Source: Annulohypoxylon bovei var. microspora (Eukaryota > Ascomycota > Sordariomycetes > Xylariales > Hypoxylaceae). From it: DNA of 64,000 bases. The notes below the pieces were generated by a model that saw nothing but the letters and a program-made list of their open reading frames with translations, had not been told where the DNA came from and did no database searches. The stretch spans positions 1-64,000 of the forward strand of contig MU405309.1 in NCBI GenBank assembly GCA_022836615.1, in the 5' to 3' direction. Made by a program: the position numbers and the translations under genes. Numbering within the stretch: position 1 is the stretch's first letter; the number at the start of each line of letters is the position of its first letter. Shown in pieces: positions 44,520 through 56,624 of this stretch.

Positions 44520-46581
44520 TTTCTAAAATATAACCGGGTTAGAAATGTCTGACGACTTGGGAGCCAAAAGGTATTCACCGCGAGTAAGGGTTGATCCCGT
44601 AAAACCTATATGTTCAAGTGATACGGCTTGTCGCAAGGTCGAAGCGAAGATAACTGTGTCTGAGGAGGTGAGGATTCTGATTTAAGTACGGAATATGAAC
44701 AGACAAAAAAGAGCTGAATGTTGTAGAACGAGAACTGCAAGAATTCTGTCTTATATTGACTATGCTAAGTACTTGAATTGCGCTGGAATTTTGATTGTGT
44801 CTTGGAAGGCAGAGACCAAGGAAGCACAATAATGAGGACGAGGCGTCCTTTTTGTTTCTTTGGAACTTATGACTTTGTGACTCGAAAATCAGTCAATGCA
44901 AAGTTAGATAGACAGACAAGCGGTCAATGTCAGTGACTCTGAACCCTGGAAAAGAGTTCGGATGGTGTTAGAAGAGCGGGGGAAGATCGAGGGTCCTAGC
45001 GAAAGGAATGGATAAGAGGGAACAATAAAGAAAATATCAGCAAAATGGCTGATTATGATGGGAATTCTTAAAATATGTACCTTGCTAGGTATGAGAAATG
45101 CATGCGCGACGTCTGCCTAGTAAAATATGGTGCAGGTGATGAAGTAATAACTTGGAGAAAAGAAATAGGTGGGAAAATAGTGTAGAAGGGAAGACTCAGC
45201 GGACTGAGGTTGATGATGAAAAGCGCATTCAAAGACCCACCGGAAGATGACGGAGATTCGACGCACGAATCAGGAACGATGAAGGAAGGAGGGGTAATGT
45301 CTTGAGATCCATGGATGCTGAGATGGCTACCTTTAGCGCTAAACGAGGGGGGATTTTACTGGGTTAGGGTCGCCAGCCCAGGACCATTGGCGCCCAAAGC
45401 TACCCAAGACTCCACTAAAGTCTAATAAACTTATTCGTGGCAGCTGCGTGGCATATGTACAACAGGGAATACGTACCTGCGTCCTTATAATTTTACCCCT
45501 TTTTGGCCTTCAACGCATTCCGCGCATTCCTTTATGCAACCTTAGAACCTTAGAACTACAACTACAACTCTTAAGAATACCCAGATATCCATATCCAATC
45601 TAATGCATGCCACGACTCTATTCACCAGACTACGACCTCCGATCATCTATCGAATTCATTGGGTAAGAATTACTCAAACGACAGTTATACTTCTTATTCC
45701 AATAGATCTAACTGAAGCCGGGAAATCCCGCACTAAAGCTCGAATGGCCTCGAATTTGACTACATTGATAGGCTTCCAAGAAGTTAACGTGCAACGCTAA
45801 TATGCACAACATATGAGCCCTACAGTTTTGCCTAAGGACGTCATTAACAATAAGTTTTGCTATTAAGTAATACTATCTCATCTCTGTAGGATCTCTGTGG
45901 GATCTTACCAGCAGTTAACCTTCCACGCGCAGCACGAGATAGCTCCCGTTCATTCGTACGTAAAGCCCAACCAACAGTAGTTATGAGCCTAACCCTTACA
46001 TAGTACACGTATGAAGTATTGAAGTCTTCAACTAGAGCAAGATCCTAACTTTAATCTGAAATCATTAATAAGGTGCTTCTATAGTATCAGGACTAGGAAG
46101 AGACGTTTTGATATATTAAATAGCGTGCGAACGATATAGTGCGAGAAACCTTTCATCTTGGATGAGTCGTGGATTTTGATATTGTATTGAGACGTACCTG
46201 GGTAGGTATTCAGGGGTTAATGATCCGAAATGTCTAATGTCAGGTCACGAAGAATATCTTCATAACAGCTGATAATCAACTGCTAATTCTCAATTTTCTC
46301 AACACAACATCAATCCAGTCTCTTCATCCGCCCCCCACTAGTGAGATGGGAGTCGACCTTGTCAGCACCATTGATGCCTCTCACTTGATATGATAACTAT
46401 CTAGGTACCTAGGTATGTATGAATCTACTTGATTCGACAGTCGATCTCAATCGGTCTCAAACAGAAGGTCGCGAGCTTTCCGATTACAGGTTTTAAATCG
46501 CCCTCCATCTTGAAATTCGGTTTCTTGTTATATTTGGGGATCGGCATGATTTTAGGCGAAGCTTGACGGGCTATATTCAAC
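44520..46581. other. Long intergenic region
   Basis: About 2.1 kb. The part next to 44,520 probably holds the 5' UTR and promoter of the hypothetical gene. Only short, unconvincing frames occur. A CTAGGTACCTAGGTA motif is at about 46,402. Confidence 0.5.
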
Positions 46582-47775
46582 TTAGAAGATCGCCAATGCA
46601 TTCGGCGGAGACCCAATGAGCCCAGGGATATTCAACGGTGCCGATGTGAGCATGAAGCTGTATCGGCCCGAAGCTTTGCAATGCTCCGAGAGTGCCTTGA
46701 GATCCCACAGCTCGCCAATCGGCATACCGAACATTGAAAGCAACCAAGGATGAAGAACTGCAGGTCCTGTGAGCAGATTTCCCGATTTTTATCTCTCAGG
46801 ATGGTGTTTGGGATAATAACAGCTCTAGATATGAGCGTGTTGGAACTTACCCAGATCGTTCGGGCCCCCCTGAGTTCCATCCTCCTTCAGGGGCATCAGC
46901 GCCTCGAATGCCCAACCGTCGCCAGCCACGGCGGCGAAGTGTTTATTCCAAAGCCACTTAGCGGATTCGAGAACACCATGCATACCCGCAACCTTGGCAT
47001 GTTGCAACTTTGCGAGGTCCTCCGGGCGCGGAGCCTGCATGATCTCAGTAAGCCCCGTGCGGATAATGAGGACGTCGCCGACGTGAAACTCGACCCCTTG
47101 ATCTCTAGCGACAGCTTCAATCTCTTCGACGGTGATGCGGTGACCATCAAGAGGATGGAATACTGCTTCTTCGCCTATTTTTCCCTCAGATTTTGCGCGC
47201 TTTTCTTCCCATTCTTTAAAGTCGATGAGGGCACCTCTCGCGACCAGTCCTCCCTTGGCATGCCAATGATCTAAGGTCGGCATGGTATTATCAGCCGTAT
47301 TAGCTACTGAGAGTGCCTCTTTATTGACGTCGATACCATTGTAAGCTAGCCCGGATGGTTGGTGTTGCCAGTGAACTAAGCTGTCCCATTGACTGCTTGA
47401 CTGCGTGTTGAAATGAATTTCATCATCCCAGCCTATCCCTTCGGATAGTCCCGCTTCACGTAGGGTCACTTGCTTGTGAGTGGGTGCTATTCTTCCGGGT
47501 ACACCAATTGGCATGGCATTAAGTGGCCAGCTGGGGGTAATTCGCGTGAGTCGGTACCTACTCATGGTATAGGATGGCAGATTGGCTTCAACTCACTTCA
47601 AGGAGACCGACTTGCCATCTCGCGCTTCGCTGCAGGCGGCCTTTACGACCGACGGCGTAAGGAGGTTTAGAGTACCTAAGAGATCTTTCTTGCCAAATAC
47701 TCCCCATGCACATCCTTGGGGCATATCTTGAACCTGAGGCAGGTCATCAAAGCTTGGTATGTTTGTGATATCCAT
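46582..47775 (-). CDS. Putative cyclase (PF04199, kynurenine formamidase-like)
   Basis: Three exons, 47775-47597, 47530-46851 and 46766-46582, give 1,044 nt (347 aa). The acceptor at 47532 is preferred because it creates SLNWPLNAM, the usual sequence of this family at that point; an earlier acceptor would make an intron of only 39 nt. Marks: GTLNLLTP, FNTQSSSQWDSLVHW in the metal-site region, GRGVLIDF-like ARGALIDF, VGDVLIIRTG, and AVAGDGWAFEA followed by PAVLHPWLLSMFGMPIGELWDL. The superfamily contains metal-dependent hydrolases such as kynurenine formamidase; the fungal subfamily substrate is not known. The gene is divergent from a Baeyer-Villiger monooxygenase, which produces lactones or esters such a hydrolase could open. 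Confidence 0.88.
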
Positions 47776-48569
47776 CTTTCTAGGCGCTTTTACATGTAAT
47801 TCCTCTCGTTATCAACTTATTTGGTATAACGGTGTTGAATAGGTAGATATATACAGAGGAAGAGGCTTAAGCTGAACTTCCAACATATCAAACATTGATC
47901 CCATTTTCCCTCTTAGCTCACCCTAATATGGACTTCCCCTCTTCTTAGAGAGCGGGTATATATTTTTCAGTCTACATTCTAATATCGTTAACTAACATGT
48001 AGTGTTGGAAGCTAGACTTACCTTTTACAAAGTGCCTTGACCTACCTCTTCCAATTACAAGGATCTCAATTATCCACCTGTTTCACTACTGGTACCGAGC
48101 TTTTAAACATCCTAGGGTCTATAAATAAAACTAACCACGACTTTCTATCCACCCAAGTAACATTCGATATGCATGTCGGCCCCCTTGCTTTATGTCAGCT
48201 GGAGTAAAAAACGAATACGAATACCCTTCGAACTGTTCGCGAATACGCCGTAATCTGGTAGCCGACATGTAGCTAGAACATGCCAAGGGTCTAACAGGCG
48301 AAATCGCCTAGGACTTTTCTTGAGGGATTGCATTGCCCTAATATTAAATAGAGGATGAATTAACGTTATATCAAGCTACCGGTTATGTGTACATTTCCTC
48401 TGCATTTTTATTATTCTTTATTTACCTATTCTTCAACCGTGATACAGGATTACGTCTTCATTTTTTACACCTCGCGTTATAAGAAGGGGAAGCTTACTAT
48501 TAATTAATACCCAAGCCGAGTAGAGCGACCGGAAGACCGCACACTCACACCTACCTACATGCTTCCGTA
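47776..48569. promoter_or_regulatory. Divergent promoter, cyclase and BVMO genes
   Basis: A 794-bp spacer between two divergent starts. No specific operator was identified. The arrangement permits shared control. Confidence 0.45.
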
Positions 48570-50504
48570 ATGGAAGATTTCACGCACATCCAGGAGAAAT
48601 ACGCCGCAGAAGCGCAGAAGCGTCTGCGTCCTGATGGCACCGCCCAATATCAGGTGCTGTCGCAAAGCGACTCTGACCAGTTACGTCACCTAGTCGACGA
48701 CATCTGGGCCGATCATGCCGCTCTCGATGCATTACCTTCCCCCCTTGCGTCAGGCGACTGTCCAAAGTTCCTCATCGTAGGCGCGGGGATGGGCGGGATC
48801 GTAAGCGCAGTTCGGCTCATCCAGGCCGGTTTCTCGGCGGACCAGATTCGGATCATCGATGCGGCTGGCGGAATTGGGGGTACATGGTATTGGAACCGGT
48901 ATCCTGGTTTACATTGCGACGTCGAGGCTTACGTCTATATGCCCCTTTTGGAAGAGACGGGGTATATGCCTTCCCACAAATATGCTTCTGGGGTTGAAAT
49001 CTTAAATCATCTTAAGAATGTGGTGAAGCGGTGGAATCTCGAGGATAAGATTCTTCTTAGGACTCAGGCAGACAAGATAGAATGGGATGATAACGCCCGC
49101 GTGTGGAAGGTTGATCTTACTACTAGACGAGGGCCAGGCGGTGTGGAAAAGGCTCCTCTATCAGTGAGCGCCGAATTCGTGTGGTTAACAGCCGGATTAT
49201 TGACCCGGCCGCAAATTCCAAAATTACCTGGTGTCGGGATCGAGGGCTTCAAGGGCGATTTCTTCCATACGTCGCTGTGGAACTACGACGTCACCGGGGG
49301 CTCATCCAAAGAGGCCTTTCCGGAACTGTCAAAGTTGAAGGACAAAAGAGTTGGTATCATCGGCACCGGTGCGACGGCAATCCAAGTAGTGCCAAACCTG
49401 GCTAAATACGCCAAGGAGGTCTATGTGTTCCAGCGCACGCCCAGCGCGGTATACAGCCGTGGTCAACGGCCCACCGACTCTGAAGAGTGGAAGAAGATCG
49501 CCGGCCAGCCTGGTTGGCAAAAAGCACGCAACATAAACATGGCGTCACACATATCCAACAGTGCACCTCCGGGCACTCCTAACCTGATAGATGACGAGTG
49601 GACTAAGCAGCCCGCCTATGCGGCTCTTGTCGCCGGCGAGAAATTCGCATTGGTAGCGCCGGAGAAGATACCGGAAGTCATCGGCTACTTTGTCGCGCGG
49701 GACGCGGAGAACAGCGCGCGGCTGCGAGCGCGAGTCGCCGAGATCGTCGAGGACAAGGAGACAGCCAAGAAGCTAACTCCGTGGTACCCGGCTTGGTGCA
49801 AGCGATACACCTTCAGCGACACGTACCTGCAGTCGTTCAACAAGCCGAACGTCCACCTCATCGATACCGACGGAAAGGGCGTCGACAGCGTAACGGCGCA
49901 CGGCCTCGTCGCCAACGGCCAGGAAATTCCACTCGACGTCCTCGTGCTAAGCACGGGGTACCAGTCCCCCGGCGCCCTCGGAGCAGACGCGTCCGCGCGC
50001 GCGGGCGTCAAGGTGCTAGGCCGCGAAGGCAAGACGGTATCGGAGAGCTGGGCAGCTACAGGCGCTGCCACGTTGCACGGCTACGCGAGCCACGGCTTCC
50101 CGAACCTGTTCTGGTTATCGCCCTTACAGGCCGGGGTGACCGCGAACCACGCCTTCACGCTGGACGTACAGAGCCGCCAGATCGCGTACGTGATCGCCAC
50201 GGCGCACAAGAAGGCGGGCGGACTAAGCAAGAGCGGGTTGACGATCGAGGTCGAGGAGGCGGCGCAAGAGGCGTGGAGCATGAGGATCTTGCAGGGGGCG
50301 GGGAGGTTCGCGACGGTGACGATATGCACCCCGAGTTATATCAACAACGAAGGACACTTATCCGATCCTAATGCTACACAGGAAGATATGATAAAGCAGG
50401 CGCGGTCATCCCCATATAGTGGGGGTATACTAGGGTTCATAAAGGAGCTGGATGAGTGGTGTGAGGGAGACAAGTTGCCCGGGATTACGGTTACTGCCTC
50501 GTAG
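48570..50504 (+). CDS. Baeyer-Villiger monooxygenase (FAD/NADPH)
   Basis: A single-exon gene of 644 aa. FAD Rossmann motif FLIVGAGMGGIVSAVRL at about 68-84, then GGIGGTWYWNRYPGLHCDVEAY. The Baeyer-Villiger fingerprint FxGxxxHxxxW is present as FKGDFFHTSLW. The second (NADPH) Rossmann motif is VGIIGTGATAIQ, followed by VFQRTPSAVYSRGQRP. Length and an N-terminal extension of about 65 residues fit the cyclohexanone/phenylacetone monooxygenase-like fungal group. It inserts oxygen next to a ketone to give an ester or lactone. GC content is higher than in the neighbours toward the 3' end. The divergent cyclase-type hydrolase is a possible partner. Confidence 0.95.
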   Translation: MEDFTHIQEKYAAEAQKRLRPDGTAQYQVLSQSDSDQLRHLVDDIWADHAALDALPSPLASGDCPKFLIVGAGMGGIVSAVRLIQAGFSADQIRIIDAAGGIGGTWYWNRYPGLHCDVEAYVYMPLLEETGYMPSHKYASGVEILNHLKNVVKRWNLEDKILLRTQADKIEWDDNARVWKVDLTTRRGPGGVEKAPLSVSAEFVWLTAGLLTRPQIPKLPGVGIEGFKGDFFHTSLWNYDVTGGSSKEAFPELSKLKDKRVGIIGTGATAIQVVPNLAKYAKEVYVFQRTPSAVYSRGQRPTDSEEWKKIAGQPGWQKARNINMASHISNSAPPGTPNLIDDEWTKQPAYAALVAGEKFALVAPEKIPEVIGYFVARDAENSARLRARVAEIVEDKETAKKLTPWYPAWCKRYTFSDTYLQSFNKPNVHLIDTDGKGVDSVTAHGLVANGQEIPLDVLVLSTGYQSPGALGADASARAGVKVLGREGKTVSESWAATGAATLHGYASHGFPNLFWLSPLQAGVTANHAFTLDVQSRQIAYVIATAHKKAGGLSKSGLTIEVEEAAQEAWSMRILQGAGRFATVTICTPSYINNEGHLSDPNATQEDMIKQARSSPYSGGILGFIKELDEWCEGDKLPGITVTAS

Positions 50505-51062
50505 AGGGATGATTTTAGGATTGCGAGGTTATAAATCTACGCGAAGTATGTAACCTACTTACAATTTACTATAGAGATATTAGCATGATTTAACGCCGCT
50601 TGTGTTTTAGGTACGTACTCATTATAATGGCATATGAATGAGTTACTGCGTGAGACCCTGAGTGAAGGCTAAAATCATGATGAATTCTCACCTAGACCGG
50701 GGTGCCGGGGTGGTCAAGCGCTGTGCTAGATCTCAAGTCCCACATGAATAAATTATATAAGCAAGGTTTCCCCAGCTGGAAAGGAACCATTAGTCGGAAG
50801 ATGAGAACATAGATGGAATAGGATATTAATCAGAAACCGTATAGGATACGTAGGTAAGTTCGTGAATACATGCCTCCTCGCTTAGCAAATAAAAAGCTCC
50901 CAGGTCCCACTCAGGCAATAACTGCTTCGGTCATATGCTTCATCATCGTAAGCTTCGTATCCATGCAATTCAAATGGCATGTCTTCGCAAAATGCATATC
51001 CATAGGAGTCATGACGCATTTTCAAATGAGCCACATCTGTACGTTTCATGTTCGTACGTTCC
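50505..51062. other. Intergenic, convergent 3' ends
   Basis: About 560 bp between the convergent stops of the Baeyer-Villiger monooxygenase and WW-domain genes. No gene is supported. Confidence 0.5.
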
Positions 51063-52288
51063 CTAGTCGTACGCTTCCTCATACTCCTCTTGATACTCCT
51101 CTCGGGCTTCCTCAAGCTCTTCAAAATCGCTGCTGCTAGCATCAGAGTCCCTTGCATTGGCCAGAGCTTCCTCGTAGTCCTCGCGAGCGGAGCGTACGGA
51201 TTCGCGGTCACTGGCATCGACGTAGTCGCCGTCCGCATCGTACGTCGGTTCATAGACTGGCTCGGAATAGACAGGAGCGGGCGGAGCAGCTGCATATACC
51301 GGAGCCGGCGCGTGATGCTTTTCTTCGTCGGAAGAATCATCTACGAAGGAATTAGCAAAAGTAGTGACATAAACGTATATTCAAATACGCAGGCGGATAA
51401 AGATCGTGGAAAAATCTCGGGGAAAAACACTTACCAAGAGCATTAGCGATCAATGCACCACCGATAGCACCAACCGCAAGACCGCCAGCAGCGCCTAACA
51501 AGAGGCCGCCATGGCCACTCTTCTTCTTCTTCTCCTCGCCTCCATATTCGCCGCGGCCTTCACCCGAGTACTGGCCGTACGCGAGATCATCATTTTTATA
51601 TCCATGACCGCCCTGTTCCCCGTGACCACCGTGAGAGATGTAGCCATACGATTGGGATTCATGAGAGGAATACCCAAACCCGCCAGAGGGCGCACCGTGA
51701 GATGAGTAGCCGGATTCGCCATATCCTCGGTCTTCTCCAGACTGACCTCCGGCCTGATATCCGGGTGCTTCCCATTGCGAGCGGCCGGTAGCTTGCTCGT
51801 GATAAAACCATCGTTGATACTGCTGATCGTATTGAGGTACCCATCCGGATGGAATCGGGGGCTTATCCGGTGGCGGCGAGTAAGTTGGCCCGGAGCTCGG
51901 GGGCGCAGGGCTACTTTGGTAGCTCTGAGGTGGAGGAGTGCTATAAGAGCCTTGTGGTGGTGGGCTATTATAGGAGTCTTGAGGTGGGTACGGAGCTTGA
52001 TAGTTGCCCGGAGACACAGATTGAGGAGGTCTTTCGCCGTATGGTGGGTATGGCTGCTGACCGTAACTACTGCCGTGTTGTTGAGATGGGGGCGGGTAAT
52101 TGTGCTGGCCTGCTGGAACACTTAGCCCTGCCTGCTTTACGTTGAAAAGGGGAAGTAGACAGAGACGGAGACGGAGTCAAGGTATGAGATAATAGTAACT
52201 AACCTGAATATCCTTCCCTTTCCCTCGGCTTCTCGGAGCCAAGGCCCAGGCCGTCTAGCTTACTTGTTAGATCATTAAGAAAAGACAT
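51063..52288 (-). CDS. WW-domain protein with glycine-zipper segment
   Basis: Three exons, 52288-52204, 52127-51435 and 51340-51063, give 1,056 nt (351 aa). After MSFLNDLTSKLDGLGLG comes a Pro/Gln/Tyr-rich region, then a WW domain (PSGWVPQYDQQYQRWFYHE followed by ATGRSQWEAPG) with both tryptophans and the terminal Pro. A Gly/Tyr/Ser-rich stretch leads to KKKKSGHGGLLLGAAGGLAVGAIGG, a glycine-zipper type segment that could insert in or attach to membranes. The C-terminus is strongly acidic. WW domains bind proline-rich ligands. The protein looks mostly disordered; function unknown. The acceptor at 52128 was chosen because only it keeps the frame. Confidence 0.82.
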
Positions 52289-53206
52289 CGTATGTAGTTG
52301 GTTCAAGATTTTCTTATTTCGAAGTTTTGCTTCTTTCCCAAGCCTGTACCAGAAGAGGACGGACGACGGTATGGCACGCCCGACACCGAGAGAGATATTG
52401 TGAGATGTAGTTTCAAATATAACAGCGACCTAGTTTCTCTTGGCCGCAGAATATCAATAAATCAATAAATGGGTTGCCAAGGCTGATAATCTGCGGGCTG
52501 ACAGCGTGATTCAGCGGCTGCAATAGAGAAGAATTGGATCAGAATCCTGCCGAAACCCGCAGCCGTCTACTTGGCATATTGTCACATAAACTGTGACTGT
52601 TGAAATTTTTGACAGTGTGAAGAAAGATGAGATGTTTTAATATTAGATTTACGTGACACTTTCAATATCGAACTGTTGATTTTATATGTAGGTACCTAGG
52701 TAGTCTTTAGGTAGCGAATGGCATCAATAGGAGGTGGTGTTGGGTTTCTAGAACAGCTGGAGCAACCAACCTGTTGCTAAATACCCCTCACAGTGCGGGT
52801 CGCACCTCTACAAATCTGTGTAGAGTGAATCTCGGTTACACGGCAGCGTAAACGCCCACTAACAATTGGCGGCCTCTTCCTTTTTTTGCCCCTCCATCCC
52901 TTCCAACCCCTCGTTCATTCCTACGCCAAGAATCCCACCTTCCCTCCTCCCCCCCTCCTATGCGCTAACCATTATCAGCCCTAAATTAATTATAGCGGTG
53001 GCTATTGGGTTACTTACGCTTGATTCTTTCTCTTTAGCTTACCATTTCTCAGCCGCAAAGTTCATTCGACATACGTAAACCTTGACTGATTATTCTACAT
53101 TATCAATTCCTTTAGAGTTAAGGAGCTTCATTTCGGTCTAGTCAGGAAAGACTTGATCATTCAACTGCCACATTTTCTTTCGTAGATTTCATATCGAATT
53201 AAGAAA
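52289..53206. promoter_or_regulatory. Divergent promoter, WW-protein and metacaspase
   Basis: About 920 bp between divergent starts. GTAGGTACCTAGGTAG lies at about 52,690, and C/T-rich tracts occur at 52,875-52,960, as in many fungal promoters. Confidence 0.5.
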
Positions 53207-54843
53207 ATGTCGGGCTGGGGTTATAACCAACAAGGCCAACAAGGTCATCAAGGTCATCAGGGTTACGACGAAAGATATAGTGGTGGATATCAACAACCCC
53301 CTCCTCAGCAATGGTCATCACCGCCGCCTCAAGGACATAATCAGGGACATAATCAATATCAACATCAATATCCGCCCCAGCAGTATCCAGGCGGCCCACC
53401 TCCAGGCCAATACTCTCAAGGGCCTCCACCAGGGCAATATCAAAACCAACCCTATCCGCCTCACCAGCCACCACAGGGACAGTATGGACAACCACCAGCT
53501 CAGTATCCCCAAGGTGGTCCCCCTCATCATCAATATCCCGGTCGTCATGCACCGCCTTCGGGTCCCCCGCCGCCCGGGCTTGATCCTTATGGCTACCCCA
53601 TTCACTCCGGTCAGCAAGGCCACGGGGGTTATCGCCGAGACGGCCCTCCCCCGCCAACAGCTCCGCAGCAATTTGGTCACGGAGCTCCTGAGGGTTACAC
53701 TTTCCAGTATTCCAATTGTACTGGAAAGCGCAAGGCTTTATTGATTGGCATCAACTATTTCGGTCAAAAGGGCGAACTACGTGGTTGCATCAATGACACC
53801 AAAAACGTCTCCCAGTTTCTTATCGAGCGCTACGGATTCAAGAGGGAAGACATGATTATCCTGACTGACGATCAGCAAGATCCTATCTTGATACCTACTA
53901 AGGCCAACATCCTCCGGGCCATGGGGTGGCTAGTTTCTGGCGCTCGGCCTAATGACGCCTTGTTCCTACACTACTCAGGCCACGGTGGACAGACAAAGGA
54001 TGAAGGTAATTGATTCGAGCTTCTATACAAACACACCTATAATTGCGAACAATTCACTTATATATCAATGCAGATGGCGATGAAGAAGATGGTTACGACG
54101 AGGTTATCTACCCTGTCGACTACGAGAGGGCTGGCCACATCGTGGACGATCAGCTTCACCAGATAGTCATTAACCCTCTTCAGGCCGGAGTGAGATTGAC
54201 AGCCATCTTCGACTCGTGTCATTCCGGTTCAGTTTTGGACCTGCCTTACATCTACTCAACCAAGGGCGTTCTGAAAGAGCCTAACCTTGCTGCTGAAGCT
54301 GGCCAGGGACTACTTAAGGCATTCTCTTCTTATGCCTCGGGCGACACAGCCGGAGCTGCCAGTGCTATCTTCAGCTTCGCTAAAACTGCGTATAGGGGAG
54401 ATGATGGATACAAGAAGACTGTTCAAACTAAGGTTGGTTAACCACATCCTAAGCCATTACGTCATCCGGAAAATATTAACTGAAAGTCTTCTAGACCTCA
54501 CCTGCAGACGTAATCATGTGGTCCGGCAGCAAAGACGACCAAACATCGTAAGTAGCCAGGACAAATAATTCCTCGCTAGAAATATTAATGGTTTTATAGT
54601 GCGGATGCGACAATTGCGTCGCAAGCAACCGGGGCGATGTCTTGGGCTTTTATCACGGCGATCAAGCAAAACCCAAAGCAGAGCTATGTGGAGCTCCTCA
54701 ACAGCATCCGCGATGTGTTGCAGACCAAGTATTCGCAGAAGCCACAGCTGTCATGCAGCCATCCTCTTGGTGAGTTATTCATCTGTCAGAAACATAAATA
54801 TATACTAATATTCGCAGACACGAGTATCCTCTTCGTAATGTGA
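53207..54843 (+). CDS. MCA1: Type I metacaspase
   Basis: Five exons, 53207-54005, 54074-54432, 54495-54547, 54600-54769 and 54818-54843, give 1,407 nt (468 aa). The first ~165 residues are a Gln/Pro/Gly/Tyr-rich prodomain, the mark of type I metacaspases. The catalytic core begins at KRKALLIGINYFG; the catalytic His lies in HYSGHGGQ and the catalytic Cys in DSCHSGS. The subunit boundary region and SPADVIMWSGSKDDQT follow, and the protein ends in LDTSILFVM with the last 8 codons in a separate exon. Ca-dependent cysteine protease cleaving after Arg or Lys, linked to proteostasis and cell death in fungi. All phases agree. Confidence 0.95.
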
Positions 54844-55774
54844 ATTGAGATCATGTCTAGTGGTGTCTAATTTGCTACTACCGACGAAATTCCTAGATTA
54901 GAAAAAAAATCGTCAGTTCCAAGGTTCAATGCGATTTAATGTTATGGGGAACATGGACCAATTCAATAATTTCGCAGCATTCTGAAATTTCGCGGGGTTA
55001 CCCGATTCTTCCGTGCGAAATTACTAGTGACAGTGCCATCGGACATCACGATCAATGAGTCCCCTAATCCCCTCAAATCCTCCTATAAGTAAATGGTAAA
55101 ACTTACAAAGGCGGGATGCAATCTCGTATATATAGGTAGATATTTTCTACCTATAACAACTAGTCAATGTTATGTTGGTAAGTAAATCTGATTATTAACA
55201 ATTTAACAATGTTTCTATTTTACGCAGGGGTTTATTCCGCACTAAACCCCGCTGCCCCATCTCCGCGAAGTGGTACTATTCGATAATAACAACTATGAAG
55301 CTTCATCTTAATGCTAAGGAACACGTACTATAAAAGCCAGGAATATGTTGGAGGTCAAGTGACATTACATCAAAGTCATAGAGAGCCAATTGTACCTCGT
55401 CCGGCTAAAGAAGGGAGGAAAATATTAGGTGATTATTACCAACGTGGTGTCATAGAAGAAAGACGGGGCCAAGACAACTACTCTCCTTCAAAACTGCTAA
55501 AAGAAGCATTTCAGGGAGCTCCGAGGTTGTCACTACCTACGTAACGAGAGGTAACTAGATACATAGCCCCTTTAACAGATCAATCATCGGAGACCCTCAA
55601 CATAGGTAGTAATGCCTATGTTCATTGATGCAAATGGATATAGAGGTTATAATGATATCGCAGGTCTATTGTAATCGCAACGCATATGAACATGTTTTTA
55701 ATGATGTTTCCCGGAGTAAATACTTAGAGAACTGTTCAACACCGCATGTCTTTTACTTTACTTGCTGTGGTAGC
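54844..55774. other. Intergenic, convergent 3' ends
   Basis: About 930 bp between the metacaspase and LPMO stops. Short open frames only (for example plus 55311-55544). Confidence 0.5.
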
Positions 55775-56624
55775 TTAGCACGTAACGACGGCAGGACCAG
55801 GGTTGGTGTAGCTTGTCGGTGTTGGCCAGTACAGCTGGAAGAGGATACCAGGGTCAGAAGCCTGAGAAATGTTAGAGCCTGGGTATTCATAACCGGAATA
55901 ATGATTTGAAAGCTTTACCTTGTAGGCACCAGGTAGTGACACGCCGGAAAAGGTTTTGGAGCCTCCGCCCGAAACGTGTAATTGAGCGCAAGCTTGGTAG
56001 AACTATCTCTTCGTTAGCAACTAAGTTCCTTTTTAAAGAATTTCAAGGCAAGTCATACTTGAGCACCACCGGTACTACCGGCGCTATGCAGCGCAATGTG
56101 TTCAACGCGTAGGAGGTAATAGCCCTCCGCGAGACACGTTGGGATCTTCACAGACACCTCATCAAGGCCTGCCGACGGCCAGGTGATCTCCTCCCCGAAC
56201 GTGGGGCCATCCTCGTAGATCTTGAACCAAGAAGCACTATCGCCACTGAACGACTCGGCCGTCTGCCCCGAGGGAGCTTTTGCCATGTAGAAGGCCAAGG
56301 GGCCGGGGTGCTGGATCCCGCCATCGACGCGGAACCCGACGCTGTCGCCTGCCTTCACTGCCATCGTCTTAGCGCCGTTGGACCCCGGCTCTGCCTCATA
56401 GCATCGGATCTGTGAGTCCTGGACGTCTGTTACGGGGCCATGAGATTGGAAGTTGGTGGTTTTTCGGACGTACGTCCAGTCCGCTTCTGTAGCGCCGTTA
56501 TATACCAAGCCAGGGAATGTGTCTTAAGCAATGTTAGCCTTAAATAAGGAGAGGTGTAATATTGGATACTCTTACAGTGGGCTTGGGTAGCGCCTATGAG
56601 GGCCAATATAGCGAGATTCTTCAT
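55775..56624 (-). CDS. AA9 lytic polysaccharide monooxygenase (GH61-type)
   Basis: Four exons, 56624-56576, 56522-56059, 56002-55919 and 55861-55775, give 684 nt (227 aa). The signal peptide MKNLAILALIGATQA is followed directly by His16, which becomes the N-terminal His of the copper brace (HYTFPGLVYNG). The second brace His lies in GGIQHPGPLAFYMAKAP. The C-terminal half has CLAEGYYLLRVEHIALHSA, GGAQ joined by splicing to FYQACAQLHVSGGGS, LPGAYK joined to ASDPGILFQLYWPTPTSYTNPGPAV, typical AA9 ends. Secreted copper enzyme that cleaves cellulose or related beta-glucans oxidatively. No CBM1. Its presence indicates plant-biomass use. Confidence 0.95.

Noticed and set aside
49685..50371. Overlapping frames of 128 and 196 codons within the Baeyer-Villiger monooxygenase gene
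   Set aside because: Arg/Pro-rich shadow translations of a GC-rich exon with no domain of their own.
53199..53680. Antisense and alternative-frame reading of the metacaspase prodomain
   Set aside because: The repeats of the Gln/Pro/Gly-rich prodomain keep several frames open; only the sense frame leads to the catalytic core.
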